A stretch of 64,000 nt of DNA from Spinacia oleracea (taxonomy: Eukaryota; Streptophyta; Magnoliopsida; Caryophyllales; Amaranthaceae), in the NCBI RefSeq assembly GCF_020520425.1, contig NC_079488.1, positions 8,657,747 through 8,721,746 of the forward strand, given 5' to 3'. Numbering within the stretch: position 1 is the stretch's first letter; each line of letters begins with the position of its first letter. The notes under the pieces were generated by a model, which saw only the letters and a list, made by a program, of their open reading frames with translations, made no database searches and was not told where the DNA came from. Of the stretch, positions 11,341 to 24,100 are shown in pieces. The position numbers and the translations under genes are program-made.

Positions 11341-13461
11341 CTAACAGTAATGCCTTTTTCTTAGCCTAGATCCAAACCCTTTAATTATGTTACTTTATTA
11401 GGCTAAAAACTTCGACTTAAATTCCCTGTAGTGAACTTTTGCTTTCTGTAAGGTCTTAACTCAGATAGGCATGTTCGTGAATGATTTCCTTATGTGTACT
11501 TTATTAGGCTAAAAACCTACAAATGGTTTACATAGTTAGGTGCTTACAAATTCATTGTATCATTTGTATTGGAATATGTTAAAAGAAGAAAGCAAAAGAG
11601 GAATTAAGAATCACAGAGGAAAATCACTAGCTTAGGTACTGTTCCAAGGAAGGGGAAGCCTAGAAGAAAAGGTGACAACCGTTTGCGAAATTGTAAAGAT
11701 GTGAGGAGGTAGGGAAAGAGTTGGGTAGGGGAGGGTAGCAAGTACCATTCTAACCATTCTAAAGTTATATTTTCCTGTAAGCTTGATTATTCTTTGGTTT
11801 TAAGTGGGTTTTGTAAAGTTGACTAGGAGTTAAAATGGTTCTAATTAACTTGGCAAGAAATGTTGCTTTATGAAAGCTTCAATAAATGAGCAAGACAAAA
11901 GGTTCTAACTCACATGTTGGGAAGAGGGAGGAAGGAGAAGGAAAAGGAAGAGAGATCAGGGGAGGGAGAGAGAGATTATTAAAGAAAACCAAATTACATC
12001 AACTTATGGGAAATATGCCGGCAAGAATAAAAAGTAGGTGGATTGAAAAATAATGTTAGGAGATGGGAAGATAGGGAGGGTAGAGAGTTAAAAACTTTGG
12101 AAATGTTATGTTGGTGGGAAAATTGGTAAGGAGGAGAGGTTGTCAGTATTTGATAAGCTTATTTAATTTTATAGACTATACCAATATAGAGGCAAACATT
12201 AATGATTTGATTTGACAAGTTTTGTGTACATGTATTGTTTGTGGCTTAACATTTTGATAAAGGGTTAAGTAACTACAAAGAAATTTATGCTTAATTTCTG
12301 TATGGTGAACTGATAGGAGGGCAATATTATAATATTATGAGGTATAATGTACTCCGTATTTATTACTGATTATATGTCAAAGCTCATCTTGAACTCTTTA
12401 AATTGTATATTGGGTCTGAAAATTGTCAATAATACGCATCATAAACTATCTATGCCTTATCCTAATTTTTGCCAAGAAATGTCAATTATCATGCCCTACT
12501 ATTTTATTTTATTTCATTTTTTTTAAGCTGAAAGATATAGTTAGGAGGTTATTTCTTTTGAGATCCCTATACAAAAAACATTCATGTTGTTGTAATTTGG
12601 ATGAAAATGACAGGTTTACATGGCTGCAACTGATACGGCTCTTCCCATGGGTTAGAACTAAAGCTACAAGCTAGAAAGATAGGGTGAATGATGGAAGATT
12701 GGTGTGCTACGAAAAGCGGAGTTTTTGGGTTCACTCCCTCTACTCTATGCGATATGTATGTGATTTCATTCCTGCCCCCAAAAACAGAGGTTAAAAGATT
12801 ACTACATATTTAATAAGCATCAAATCTACCGGGAGGGTCTGGACATAAGTCTTCAAACTCCTAGGGTCCAAGCTCTTAACTGAGAAGAACCTTCAAAATG
12901 ACGTGCGAAAAAGTGGTATTTAGAACAATTATGGAAAAATATAATCATGTAATTGATGTACTCATTTAATTTGTTTATTGAGTTTTATTTTATTGCAGAC
13001 ACGTAGCATAATTTACTACAGATCGTGTCAAGGAAGAACAAGGAATGTTAGACTAAAAGAGAAGAAATTATAGCTTTTCATGATTTATTTGTTCTTGTCT
13101 ATTATTCGACCAATTATATCGGTTTCATAAATATATGATTCCATCAAACAAGTTGGCCCTAACTTCAGAAATTTAAAATAGAATTGATCAACATTGGACG
13201 TGTAATTGTTATTTACGTAAATGGTTAGACGAGGTAAAAATAGAAGAGAATTCAACAAAATATATGGATGAAATACTGCAGAGAAATTGTTATTTAAATA
13301 GATGGATTCAAACATAATATATTCACATACATATTAATGAATCATGAAAATTTTGTCTAATTGTTTTTTTTCCCCCTAAGGTCCTTTAACATGGGTTCTT
13401 TTCCCTAATCGCTTTGCTTATTTGCTAATTTCGTTCTGATAATTGATTTTAATATCTTGGG
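11341..13461. other. Body of the Helitron-terminated region, no further gene recognised
   Basis: AT-rich sequence with purine-rich patches (11580-12130, AGGGAAGGAG-like). An 83-residue frame at 12423-12674 shows no family resemblance. Any further captured exons are too decayed to name by eye. Confidence 0.35.
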
Positions 13462-13496
13462 GGACCGCGCGCGTTAGCGCGCGGTCCAACAACTAG
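13462..13496 (+). mobile_element. Helitron 3' terminus
   Basis: A near-perfect GC hairpin (GGACCGCGCGCG TTA, then GCGCGCGGTCC) is followed by AACAA and the terminal CTAG at 13493-13496, next to a T. A strong hairpin a few bases ahead of CTRR is the defining 3' end of plant Helitrons. The element must extend to the left on the plus strand; its 5' TC end was not located, so its size is unknown. The TAF9, coiled-coil and H+-ATPase fragments just upstream, all in the same orientation, would be inside it if the 5' end lies at or before about 9.7 kb. Confidence 0.75.
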
Positions 13497-13834
13497 TAGA
13501 ATATAAAAGTGTAAATTTTTTTACAACATACTTAAAAAAAAAGCGTAAAGAGCTTCAAGTAACGGAGGTAGTGTAAGAGGGGAGAAAACACCATAACAGA
13601 AACATGAAGTAAAAAAATAAGCTGAAATTAACAAGAGAAAATCTACATTCAAGTAGTGATCAATAAACCATGCATTACTTATTTACTTACAAACCCATGG
13701 ACAATGTGTTGTGGAACAAATACTTACAAGTGGAATCTATCCTATACATGTAAAACTGAGAATGCACTCTCTTTATTTGTGAATACTTGTCTCATACCAG
13801 GTAGCATTAGGAACAAAGTGGAAGAAAAAGAGAC

Positions 13835-16800
13835 CTAAAAGTCAAAAGTGGCATGAGTGTAATTCTCCATTGGTTTTGTATTTTGGTGTTGTAAACGATT
13901 GATCTTTGAGGCTACTGTTTTTCGTTGACCAGCTGAAGCAAGCAACAATGCCACAGCAACACTAAACATGACAAGCATACATACAAGTAGCAAATAAGTC
14001 CTCTTGGATGACCTCCTATACTCGCCAAAGAAGAGTACACCCCAGAAGGTGCTCACTAGGGGAAGAGCCTGAAATAAAATTAAAACTTAATTGTTGATCA
14101 AAATATTCACATTTTCCCTTTCATGTAGAATTTTTGTGATTCTTCAATATGCAACTCAAATTGATTGATTACACATAAAAACAATACAGTTTTTGATGTG
14201 ATTGGAACAATTCAACATGTTACGAGATTGATTCCAAAACCCTTTTCCTTTATTTGATTTGATTTTATAGGATAATAAGGCTCCATTTGATAGGGCGTAA
14301 AACATTTTCCTGCAAAACAGTTTTTCTCTATGTTTAATTTTACATTGTTTGGTTTGCAAAGGAGTGTTAAACCATTTTTTCCTAGGAGTAAAATTGCTTT
14401 CCCAATGATGGAAATCATTTTCCCTCATTTTCCCCATCTCTGTTGTACAACACTCTCACTACTTGTTTGCTTCTTTCATATTCCTTTTGTTTCATCATTT
14501 TTTCTTACATGGAACAAAACAATGGAAAACTAATTTTGGAATTGTGTTTTCCCTTGTAAATTATTTTCCATGAAAATCATTTTACGCTGAAAATATTTTA
14601 CACCCAATCAAACGGAGCCTAAATGAAAGAAAAAGGGGGGAAAAAATCTGAACTATGTACTAACCTGAACTGCGTCAGCAGCTGCATAGCCAGCAGCCTG
14701 ACCGCCAATGAACTGAAGACCATTTCCAAAGCCACAAAGCAAGCCAGCGGCAATAGCCCAACCTCTTCCATTTCCATCTCTAAGGTACTCCTTAAGAGAT
14801 GATTTAGGCAAGTTGAGGAGGGGATAGTACAAGAAGGTGACATTCAAAAAGACCGCCGTCACAACAAAGGCCAGCGAGAAGTAAAAAAAAGCCGTATATA
14901 TAACCAAATGAGGAACCCCTTCCTTCAAAAAGTGCCATTGATCATTTGTTGCGAGGTTAAATGCTGGTGAGAAGAGAGCAAAGCATACGCCGGCAAATAG
15001 AGTTATGCTCATGCCCACCACTTTGCTTTCGCCAACCACCTATATCGATTAGATATCCATCATTACCAGATTTTTTGATAAACTACCTTCTTCACCTTTG
15101 TTATGAGTTTACGACTTATGATTGTGTCATGCCTAGTTACTTTAATGCGGTCGGACACCCATTTTCTTCACTAATCCATTAGCTGCAACTAACCGGCAAT
15201 TTCATCAGTAGCACTCATAAAAAGTAAGATAAATCTTTGTATTCTTTGATTCCATTATTATCCAAATGTAATTGTTTGCTTTACTATTAAGTGCTGGTTC
15301 AATGAATATATTAAAATCAAACGAAGAGCTGTTAGCTAACCTTAATAGCTCTTTGGCTTTCAACTGCGATTATAAAATCAGCAGTTCCAGCCTTTTTAGC
15401 TTCTTCAGCACAAACATTATCAACATCTACGTTCTCCATGATATCTATACATTTTTGCACCACAAGTTAGAATAATATATCACAACGATTAATGCAATTG
15501 CAAGACTTCAGAATTCAGATTAGTTACCTTTTGCAGATGGAGCTTCTTCGTCAGTTGTAATCTCGGGCACTCTGCAAAGGGTTTATTGAACCATAATTGC
15601 GGAAAAAGAAAATAAGGGAATGGAAGGACATAAAGAAAAGCTTCCCGCTCACAGCATTTCGGGAACTCAATTAGCATACTTTTCCGTTTCTTTTAGATTC
15701 TCGTGAAAACTGCGAAGCTTTTCCACATTATCAGTTGCATTAGAGGAGTGCACAGCAGACCCAAGCAATACAGCTGTGAGAAAGCACGCTACCCCTGGGA
15801 ACAGAATGCTTGCTTTGTTTATTTTGTCGTCCAAGAAATAGTTCAAAGTTGTGCCTGATACAATTGAATTTCTTAGATTCTAGCAATTAAACAACAATTT
15901 ACCTTTTATGATACAAAGGAATTTTGGGTGTAAATAGTAAATGACATTATAACTATATTAGAATCTAGGATACAGAATTGTTTACCTATTACAACAGCAA
16001 TGCTAGATGTAACCACTTGAGCCACTGAAAGCCCAACAAATGCCCAGGCATATTGTATTGAAACATTGCCAAAGCTTAAGAACAATCCACCACCCATCGC
16101 CATCAGAACACATGGCCACGTGTCCTACACAAAGTAAGCAGAATGAAACAAAAGGATTAGATCAATGTTACCTGCTTCGCTAGTATGAGACTGGGTACGG
16201 GTACGCAATTCGCAACCTAATTTGCTAAACTAGACCAAAATTGTACCATTTTCATGTTATAATTCGTTTATTTGGTTCGCGGTTCGTGGGGTGATTAGAG
16301 AATTAGTTAACACTGTATTAGATCAAGGACTAGGAGTTGTTTCTTTTTTCATTGCCAGTGTCAGTGAATGGTACAACCACTAATATGGCTTATCGTTCTA
16401 GGACAGAGAGAGTAAAACAATTTCTTGTTTGATCACAATTACCAATTACTACAAACAAGCTGTTAACAGCCCCCCATATCAAAGTGTGCTATACCCCTAA
16501 CTAAAACAATTTCAAGAACACCTAAAGGTGATATTTTTTAAATTTTAAGGTGCGCACATTACATTTTCTACGGGAAAGGCAAAAACAGACGATATATTAA
16601 CTCGAATCAGCAGATGTCTACTACCATGTTTTATGAGCAAAAAAAACTTTCGGGTGTTTTAAGAACTGTTTTCTATCAATCACGGATTCACGGGTGTCAC
16701 TGAGAAATGAAGCTCGTGCCCATTTAAGGAGTTTTCTATTCGAAAGAACAAGTTAAATACCTGAGTAAGCTGAGTAAGGAAATTGGGCATACTTGGTGTG

Positions 16801-16997
16801 CTACCACCAATCTGGCCAAATGTGAGAGCAATGAGAACAGCTGCCAGGAAGTTTGTAATTGAGTAATCAAGATAAGTATGTTGAGGAAGTCTCCCCCTCC
16901 TTTCTAAAAGAGTCAGAATTGCTGGCCATGTTCCCAAAAATAGAAGGGACACCAACATACAGACTATAGCAGCTGATTTACTCTCTACTAAAAACAT
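13835..16997 (-). CDS. UPS: Ureide permease (seven coding exons)
   Basis: This is a membrane transporter of the plant UPS family, which moves allantoin, other ureides and uracil-type compounds with protons. Exons on the minus strand: 16997-16761, 16124-15986, 15854-15680, 15571-15528, 15444-15341, 15039-14665, 14068-13835. All junctions are GT-AG and phases join without a break, giving 435 residues, close to or slightly longer than family members. Exon 1 starts MFLVESKSAAIVCMLVSLLF and contains LERRGRLPQHTYLDYS, the family signature. Exon 2 carries the SIQYAWAFVGLSVAQ membrane segments and exon 3 TTLNYFLDDKINKA. Exons 4-5 form the hydrophilic central loop. Exons 6-7 hold the C-terminal membrane half (FSPAFNLATNDQWH, STFWGVLFFGEYRRSS). 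The ATG at 16997 aligns with the family start; an acceptor at 17007 just upstream indicates a 5'-UTR intron. No disabling change was seen. Substrate choice cannot be read from sequence alone. Confidence 0.92.
14279..14619. mobile_element. Tourist-like MITE in the last ureide permease intron
   Basis: The element starts GGCTCCATTTGATAGGGCGT and ends in the inverted counterpart ACACCCAATCAAACGGAGCC. The arms extend for about 35 bp (AAAACATTTTC-type). TAA flanks both ends (14276-14278, 14620-14622), the 3-bp target duplication of PIF/Harbinger-derived MITEs. It lies wholly in the intron between exons 6 and 7. The three overlapping small open frames in it are not genes. Confidence 0.8.
16125..16760 (-). 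other. First intron of the ureide permease
   Basis: The intron runs from the GTATTT donor next to 16761 to the TGTAG acceptor next to 16124. It is AT-rich and non-coding with no recognisable insertion. Confidence 0.8.
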
Positions 16998-17006
16998 GTT
17001 CTTTTC

Positions 17007-17455
17007 CTGTAAATCATTACACATAACAACATTGGTAGCGATTTTTTGCACCAAATAAAACATAGTAAGCGATTTTAATAGCATAGGAAATTCAAAGGTT
17101 AATGGACTATATCATAACTAACTGAAATTACTCTAGTAAACAATTATGACAAAAAATAATTATGGGAGGCTTAGCTTTTGCTTGGAAGAAGGGGCTTAGG
17201 CGAGTAATACTAGAGGTCGGTTCCATGGGGGTGGCGTGTTAGCTCCGTTCTATTCGGCTTATTTTGTCTGAACTTATCTAAACTTATTTTATCTAAACTT
17301 ACTTTATCTGGGAAAAAATAAATTATTTTGACTTAAATAAACTTATTTGCGTGTTAAAATGTCTGAAAAAATGCTTATTTTTTCTGAACTTATATTATTT
17401 AAACTTATTTGATCTTAACTGAATTATTTTGTCTGAAATAAGTCAAAACAAGTCA
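17007..17455. other. Upstream or 5'-UTR intron of ureide permease; AT-rich repeat
   Basis: The acceptor TTTACAG at 17007 (minus strand) implies that transcription starts further right. From 17245 the sequence becomes a low-complexity series of TTATTTTGTCTGAACTTAT-type units on both strands, reminiscent of a widespread plant hAT-like MITE, but terminal repeats and target duplication were not resolved. Confidence 0.4.
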
Positions 17456-17458
17456 AAC

Positions 17459-18385
17459 ACACAAGCTCAAAAATATCAAACACGACTCGAGCTTGAAACA
17501 AAACTCAAGCTCAAACTCAACTCGGAACCGACTCGAAAACTCAGTCTCGAATTCAACTCGAATTCCAATCTCATTAAAAGTTCTTACACCATGTCAACAT
17601 ACCATAAGCCCAAATAAAAGCCCAAAAGGAAGTAATTTGCAACATTCTCAAACTCAAAGATTTATATTTTTAACTCTTTCCATTCTCTTCTCCCTTATTT
17701 CTTGACCAATGTGGGACAAAAAAAAATCTCTCATTTTGTCTATCTTCCTTTCTTCTTGCCTCATGAAAGTGAATGGAGGTAATTGGTTTTAGGTAGCATC
17801 ATTTATTTTTTACGCACTAGAGATATATGATCAAACCACATGTATTACCTCAAGAACCATTTGTATTTTTTAACATCCATTTCAATGGAAGCAAATGACA
17901 ATTCATACAAATAACATCAGTAGCTTAGAGTGTTTGTCTTTGTCAACTGACTTCATTTATTGCAAGAAAAAGGCTATACAACCGAGGAGAGAAGTTTGGT
18001 TACCTTTCTTTATAGTATAAGAACTGTATATCATATTCATTTTGTAGGGATTTATAGGATTGTACACAACTATAATAAGTAGTTGATAAGAGTTACACAC
18101 CAAGTTAAAACTTGATTTTTTTTATAAAAAAAATTGAAAGAAGAAAGCATATAATGATGAGTAAAAATAATAAAATAAAACATTATGTTTCCAAAAAAAG
18201 TTATATTATGTATAAATAAATCGAGTTTCTCACAAGCTTTTCGAGTCGAGTATGGAGTTGCTCGACTCGACTCGTTAAATTTTCGAGTCGATCTCAAGCT
18301 CAAGTCGAGGTTATTCGAGTCGTGGTTTGACCGAGTTTTGACTGAGTCGGGTTCGAGTAGCTCGCGAGTTCTCCAACTGAGCGAC
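17459..18385. repeat. Region with CTCGA-rich inverted arms
   Basis: The left arm (about 17459-17570) is rich in CTCAAGCTC, ACTCGA and CAACTCG. The right arm (about 18220-18385) is rich in the complement (CGAGTCGAG, TCGAGTCGTGG, GAGCTTGAG when reversed). The arms are imperfect inverted relatives around an AT-rich centre, suggesting an old foldback or MITE-like insertion. The open frames here are low-complexity artefacts. Confidence 0.4.
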
Positions 18386-19336
18386 GGATTGGTTGGCTAA
18401 TTATGGGGTTGGTTTCACCCCAAAACTTGTACTAATGGAGGCAGCCCCTCGGGCCCTCGTGTTGTTTTATTGGAGAACCTATGTGGTGCAGCTCTTCTTG
18501 GACGGGTTCCGGCGATATCATTTTGCTTTATTTATTTTAGTGTGCTGGCTTTTCTTTTTCTTTAGTGTAATTTTCCTTTGTTTTAATTGAATAGTTCCTC
18601 TTGAAAAAAAAAACAAAATTCTAGTAACAAAGTTTTGCCGATCTAGTAACCAACAACAGGAACTAGCATGTTCAGAGAGAAATCATGGTAAAAAATTAAT
18701 TAAAAATTCATTATCAAACAGATGGATTATTTCTAAATGCATCCAAGAATAACAACTACTCCATATAAGTTTTTAACCAAGATCTTGTTATTGGCACTGG
18801 ATATATCAAACTATACAAGAGTTTACCCCCACTCCCCATAAGTAAACTCAAGAGTCAAGTCTTGCAAGATTGTCGCTGAAACTTGCTACAATGAACATTT
18901 AACGGCACCTAATAGGGCATCTGAATGTCAACTAACATAATTGTTTAAAGAAAGTCATAGATGAAACGAAAATGATAAGCCGTGTCACAATGATGACATG
19001 GCATGCTTATATGTCATGATTTAAATTGGAAACTAAAATATTCAACTTATATAATCTATTATACATGTTTCATAAAAGGTAGGAAAATCTTAATATTCTA
19101 ATTTGTTTCCTCATTTATATCGATTATATTATCTACATATTTCATAGTAAAAATATTGCATTGATAGTAAAAATATTATGATGACGCATAACTTACGTGA
19201 CGCTTATATGTGCCAATTATACTGCGACACGTAAGATTGTGACAACTAAATGTTTTGCGACCTTTATCATCACCCTAGATGAAATATCATATACATCTTT
19301 TACCTTTTGTGCTCTCTTTACTTTTTTAGTATGATT

Positions 19337-19588
19337 CTAAATCAATAATTATTATTTATAAGGTACAAATTACATGCAGTGTCGGTGCCAGGAATTATTT
19401 ATTAAGGGTTCGGAATTCTTGAACGCATATAATAAAATCATAATCCAAAATCCAAATTACAACTAAATCAATAATTATTATTTATGAAGTACAAATTACA
19501 TGCAGTGGCTGTCCCATGATTTTTTCCATTAAGGGTTCGGTATTATTGGACGCATATAACAAAATCATAATCCAAAATTCAAATTACA
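19337..19588. repeat. 126-bp tandem duplication
   Basis: The block beginning CTAAATCAATAATTATTATT at 19337 recurs at 19463, with shared landmarks GTACAAATTACATGCAGTG, ATTAAGGGTTCGG and ACGCATATAA. The two copies differ by scattered substitutions and a diverged middle. No coding capacity. Confidence 0.85.
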
Positions 19589-19828
19589 ACTAATAATTCG
19601 TTGGGGCACATATTCTATTACAATAACGTTAAAAAAATTACGATTGAACTCGACGAATTTTTATGACTTTGAAGTATGGTTTTTCCAAAAATTGTTCTAT
19701 ACCCTTCATCTCTTATTAACAACGAAATCAACCTATTCAAAATCATGGATTTCAATTTAGCAATTACAACAAAATATTTTAAAGTTCAAATCCTAACTTC
19801 CTTACTTGTAAATCAACAAATAAATTAT

Positions 19829-19852
19829 AACAACAACAACAACAACAACAAA
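19829..19852. repeat. (ACA)n microsatellite
   Basis: About eight consecutive AAC/ACA triplets. On the minus strand this is (GTT)n, the kind of simple tail left by RTE/SINE-like elements, but no such element could be delimited next to it. Confidence 0.8.
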
Positions 19853-20012
19853 TAAATTATCCTCTAAACTAAATCTAACTTATCTAACATTAAAATTGAA
19901 CATTCTAGTCACGAATTTTTCATCTATTGTTCAAACAAGTATAGTTCAATAATCCAAATTTTCAATTAAATAAATTTGCAAAAACAAAGAAATTAATGGG
20001 TAGAGTTTATAC

Positions 20013-20160
20013 CTTCGAAGGGGAGATGAGAGAATGAAAGATGCCGAGTTGCCGCCGATCAGAGAGGAGAGGAGAGGAGAGGAGAAATAAGAAATGGTTA
20101 GTTTGTGTTTGTTTTTTCTGTTTTCTGGGTTTCTTTTTCCAGAAAATGAAATAAAAGAAG
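20013..20160 (-). other. Candidate distal 5'-UTR exon of the ureide permease
   Basis: Read on the minus strand, a leader-like CT-rich segment (TTTCTCCTCTCCTCTCCTCT, then GCCGCCGATC-type sequence) ends in CTTCGAAG followed by a GTATAAAC donor at 20012. The ureide permease needs an upstream non-coding exon because an acceptor precedes its ATG exon at 17007. If joined, the 5'-UTR intron would be about 3 kb. This is inference from splice signals; another gene or chance is possible. Confidence 0.3.
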
Positions 20161-20535
20161 TGACGGTTTGTGGGACCCAGTGGTGCACCCAAGCGTTGTA
20201 TGCGACGTGGAGACAATAGGGCTGTTCTGGAAACAGCTTACTAAGAACAGACGGTTGCTATGGTGGGCTAAACTAGAGGTGCTAGAGGTTACCCCCGGGG
20301 CATTTTTGTAAATATAAAACTGTCAAATTATATTGTCTGAACGTTAAATATACAATCTCTTTTGTAATATACTTTCAAAAAAAAAAATCTCTTTTGTAAT
20401 AAAAATATTTTCTTTTATATATTTTAAAAAATATTTAAATATCAATTCTATTGTATTTAGATTACGTAAAGCTAACACGTATCATGTTTAACATTTTTTT
20501 AATTATTTAATTTTTTTTCTTCTAATTATTGTGTA

Positions 20536-21190
20536 AAGCTGATCGTTTGAGAAATGAGATTATTAGGAAGAAAGTAGGGGTTGTACCGATTAAGTTTAAG
20601 ATCGATGGAAAATCGTTTAAGATGGTTTGGGCATGTAAGCAGAAGATAAAGTGATGCTCCGGTTAGGAGGCTATAAGGGTGGCAAAGTGATAGAATTGCA
20701 AGGGGTATGGGAAGACCTAAGAAAACTATCTTGGAGAAGGTGATTGGGCATGATATGAGCCTATTTGGGATTGAGGAAAATATGACGTTGGATATGACAG
20801 AGTGGAGGGAGAGAATATACGTTGATGACCTTCATTTGACTTGTACATCTTTCATTTTTACTCTCTTACTTTTACTTGCTTTTTTTTCATATATATTATT
20901 TGTTTTATTTATTAAAATGCCATTTTGAAATGTGCTTATTTTACTTATATTTATTTAAAACTTTATTTATTTTATTATCCCTTATAATATGTTTTTTATG
21001 TATATATATTCCTCTTATCTTATTTTCATTAATTCCACTTTCTTCCTCTTTATTCTTCTAACTTCCCGCTCTTTTCTGGTTTGATTTGTCACAATGACGA
21101 TCTCCTATGACGATTCATGTTAGCCGACCCCAAATCATTTTGGGACTAAGGCTTTGTTATTGTTGTTCTTGTTGTTTTTGTTGTTGTATT
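20536..21190 (+). pseudogene. RTE-type LINE, 3' fragment
   Basis: The sequence matches the C-terminal end of plant RTE-like reverse-transcriptase polyproteins. It reads DRLRNEIIRKKVGVVPI, then after a frameshift NRLRWFGHVSRR, SDAPVRRL and MGRPKKTILEKVIGHDM, and finally TLDMTEWRERIYVDD. Two in-frame stops and one frameshift disable it. After the frame ends comes an AT-rich tail and then the typical RTE 3' end (AGCCGACCCCAAATCATTTT, GGGACTAAGGCTTTG) running into TTGTTGTT-type repeats at 21150-21190. It is 5'-truncated, as is usual for LINEs. Confidence 0.85.
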
Positions 21191-24100
21191 TAATTTTGCA
21201 CCTAATTAAACAGTTGACATCATTACCTTTGGAAATATATAAACTCCATATTTCATTATATTACGAACTAATTATGTACTTTTAAGTACATTTGAACGAA
21301 ATATTTCTTATCAAAAGTATTGTACAATATTTTGTCAGTACAAAAATAGATTACAACGACTGAATAATTTGTAGATTATTGGTGCCCTTGATTAATTGCT
21401 GCAAATGTTTATGTGATGCATAATGTGTTTTACTAACCAGCTATGTGGGCCATTCATGATAATGAATGGGTGAATGGTATATATTGTATATGTACTGTTT
21501 TGCAGGTTATGAAGTGACTAGTATGGCCCAAATAGGATAGAAAATATGGTCTGCGTACCATTAATTTGAATGTAATTGGTCTAAAGTACCAAAGTTGTTT
21601 TTCAATTCAAATATGGTCTGCGTACCATCAAATAGTTGTAATTAGTTTTAATTATAGCTTATCCTATTTGAAGAAAATGGTGCCTCCCACGGAGATTTTC
21701 AAGACGGACTTTGAAGTTCAAGCTTCAAGATGAAGTCGGGCCATACTAGATCACATTTATCTTATGCATGCTTTAAGTTATTTATTGCTTTAAATATGTC
21801 TTAATTATGCATGAGATCAAAGCTTGATTATGTTGCATGATTAAGGATTTTAGTTCACTTAAAATCTAACCAACATAGTAAGAGCCTTAAGTTCCAAACT
21901 TAAAAATTGAGTTAAAAGGTGCCATGCCAAAATATACACTTGCTTGGATATCCTTTACATCAATCTAGTAATAGTTTTCGCTCAGCGAGGTGTTACTTAT
22001 TGGTCCTAAAGGGGCAAGGTACACAAATAATTGTGAGTACATGTTAGTTTTGGTGAAACTCAACGATATAAGTAAGGAGTCATTTTATGTCGTGGCAAAA
22101 TCGATAGGTTTACCTAATAAGTTCTTAGACGTACCTATCAACCAAGAATAGTTTCTAGACTATTAGCAAAAGGCTTTTGCTTACCTAAGATGTTTTAGGA
22201 TTAAGTCGACAAACTGTGCTTTGTTCTTCAATGATTTTAGGGTCTTGGAATCATTTTATTCACACCTGCCGGAACACATAATTCGAATAAAATGCTAATG
22301 GCTTGTTTAAATTGCATGATTGCTTTCATTTTCAAGTTATTATTCATGATAAATGTTTAGACTTTGCATGCTTCAATGTATGTTTTAATTATTGTTTATA
22401 ATTAAAAATCTTGCACTGCGGTAAATCCTTTTAGAAAGGTAACAGTAAATTTCCTCGATTGGTAATGAATCCAAGAACGATTCACGGAAATGAGAGAAAA
22501 TGAGCAATTTAAATGTACGTTTCTTTTAGTGACTTTTATGGTTGTTTTCGAGTATCAAAATCGAATGGCGAACCAATTGGTGCTTGTGGATTCAAAATAC
22601 ACTGTAGTTTTGAGATCATAAAGCATTGAGCTTAAACGCTCAGCTTTACCAATGGTTAACAACCTAATATCTTTTTCCATTTAATTCTCGAATGAGTCTA
22701 GACCCTAGACATTCGAATAGATCGATGCTTAGAGAACTTTAGAAGCTTCTGGTAAGATCATCTAGTTGAAACAGAATATTCAACATAAATGGTAAGAACT
22801 TTGTTGGAGTGACATTGGACATGTCTAACAAAGTATAAAAGTCAACACTAGAGAATTCAATTCTTAAAACTATAAGAAAGGGTACAAGAAATAGGAAAAC
22901 AAGGAACAAATGAAAGGAATTTACGATTCCGTTTCTACCTATAAGTTTATGTTTAAAGAGAAGTGACCTAGCAATCAAACTTCCTTGGTATCATATACCG
23001 CTTGAGGTTCTTACTTCGGTAATAACTCAAACAATGGAAGCTAGGATACACTAATGACCTACAAGTGGGAAATGAAGCATGGCAATGCTACATTAGTTGT
23101 AGGGTCATCTAGTTTGTTTTAAGTCCTTTCAAAGGCTGGAACTTAATGGCTATTTTGTTCCATAATCAGCATACCTAAATTTCTGTTTACAAACACAGAA
23201 AGACTCACATTCAGAAAAACAAAAACAATGTTTGTTTGTTTATTTGAATGAAATGGTCAATTACGGGTTGAGTCAATATGCTTGATTAAAACAAACAACT
23301 CTTTAACAATAAGAACTTTACTAGGTTCAAATCAACCCCTTGATTTGTGTTCCACTAATCTTTGGCATTGTTACTTAGACCATGTCAACAAGTTAACATT
23401 CAAAAGCTCTGTTTTGATGGACTTTTGAAAGTTGATTGATTTCTAGATCATTCAAGACAAGCTAGTCTTACTTGTTGAAAGTAACAAAAGATATGAACTA
23501 TTGTTAGAACGCCTAGACAATAGAGTTCAAAGCTAAAGAAAGGTTTTATGACTTTATTATTTCACACAGATTTGAATGAATATAGGTTTATTTACTCAAT
23601 GTGATATAAGTTTGAATCTGTTTGGCTAGTTCAAAGATTCAGAAGTATAAATCCCACTTGGCAAGAAATCATAAAGATCTAGGTTAGATCATGTTGATGA
23701 TTACTTGAAACCAAATATGATCATCAATGATTGTGTGTTGTAATTTCACAATCTAGGTCCATAAGATATGGCATATCTACGTTGGAATGATCGAAGTCAA
23801 TTAGTACTTGATTCGATCAATGATGAATCATAAAGACTTTTCCTATAATTTCTAAAACAAAATGCTCAACTACCACCAAACTAAACCAAATTCGTCAAAG
23901 CTATTGAAAAGTAATTTCAGAATAACTTTTCATAAAATATATCTAGAGAGTTGCAAAACTCACTGGGAGCTTAGTGTTTGTCATTCGACAAACTAAGGCC
24001 CAAGTATAGATATATATTTCATTGTGATTTATTCAAATGAGACACAAGGGTATTGTTTCTACCACGAATTTTTGAGAACATAATGTTTGTTTGCTCGAAA

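Noticed and set aside
14156-14533. Three small open frames between ureide permease exons
   Set aside because: They lie inside the intronic MITE or its edge, overlap each other on both strands and show no family resemblance.
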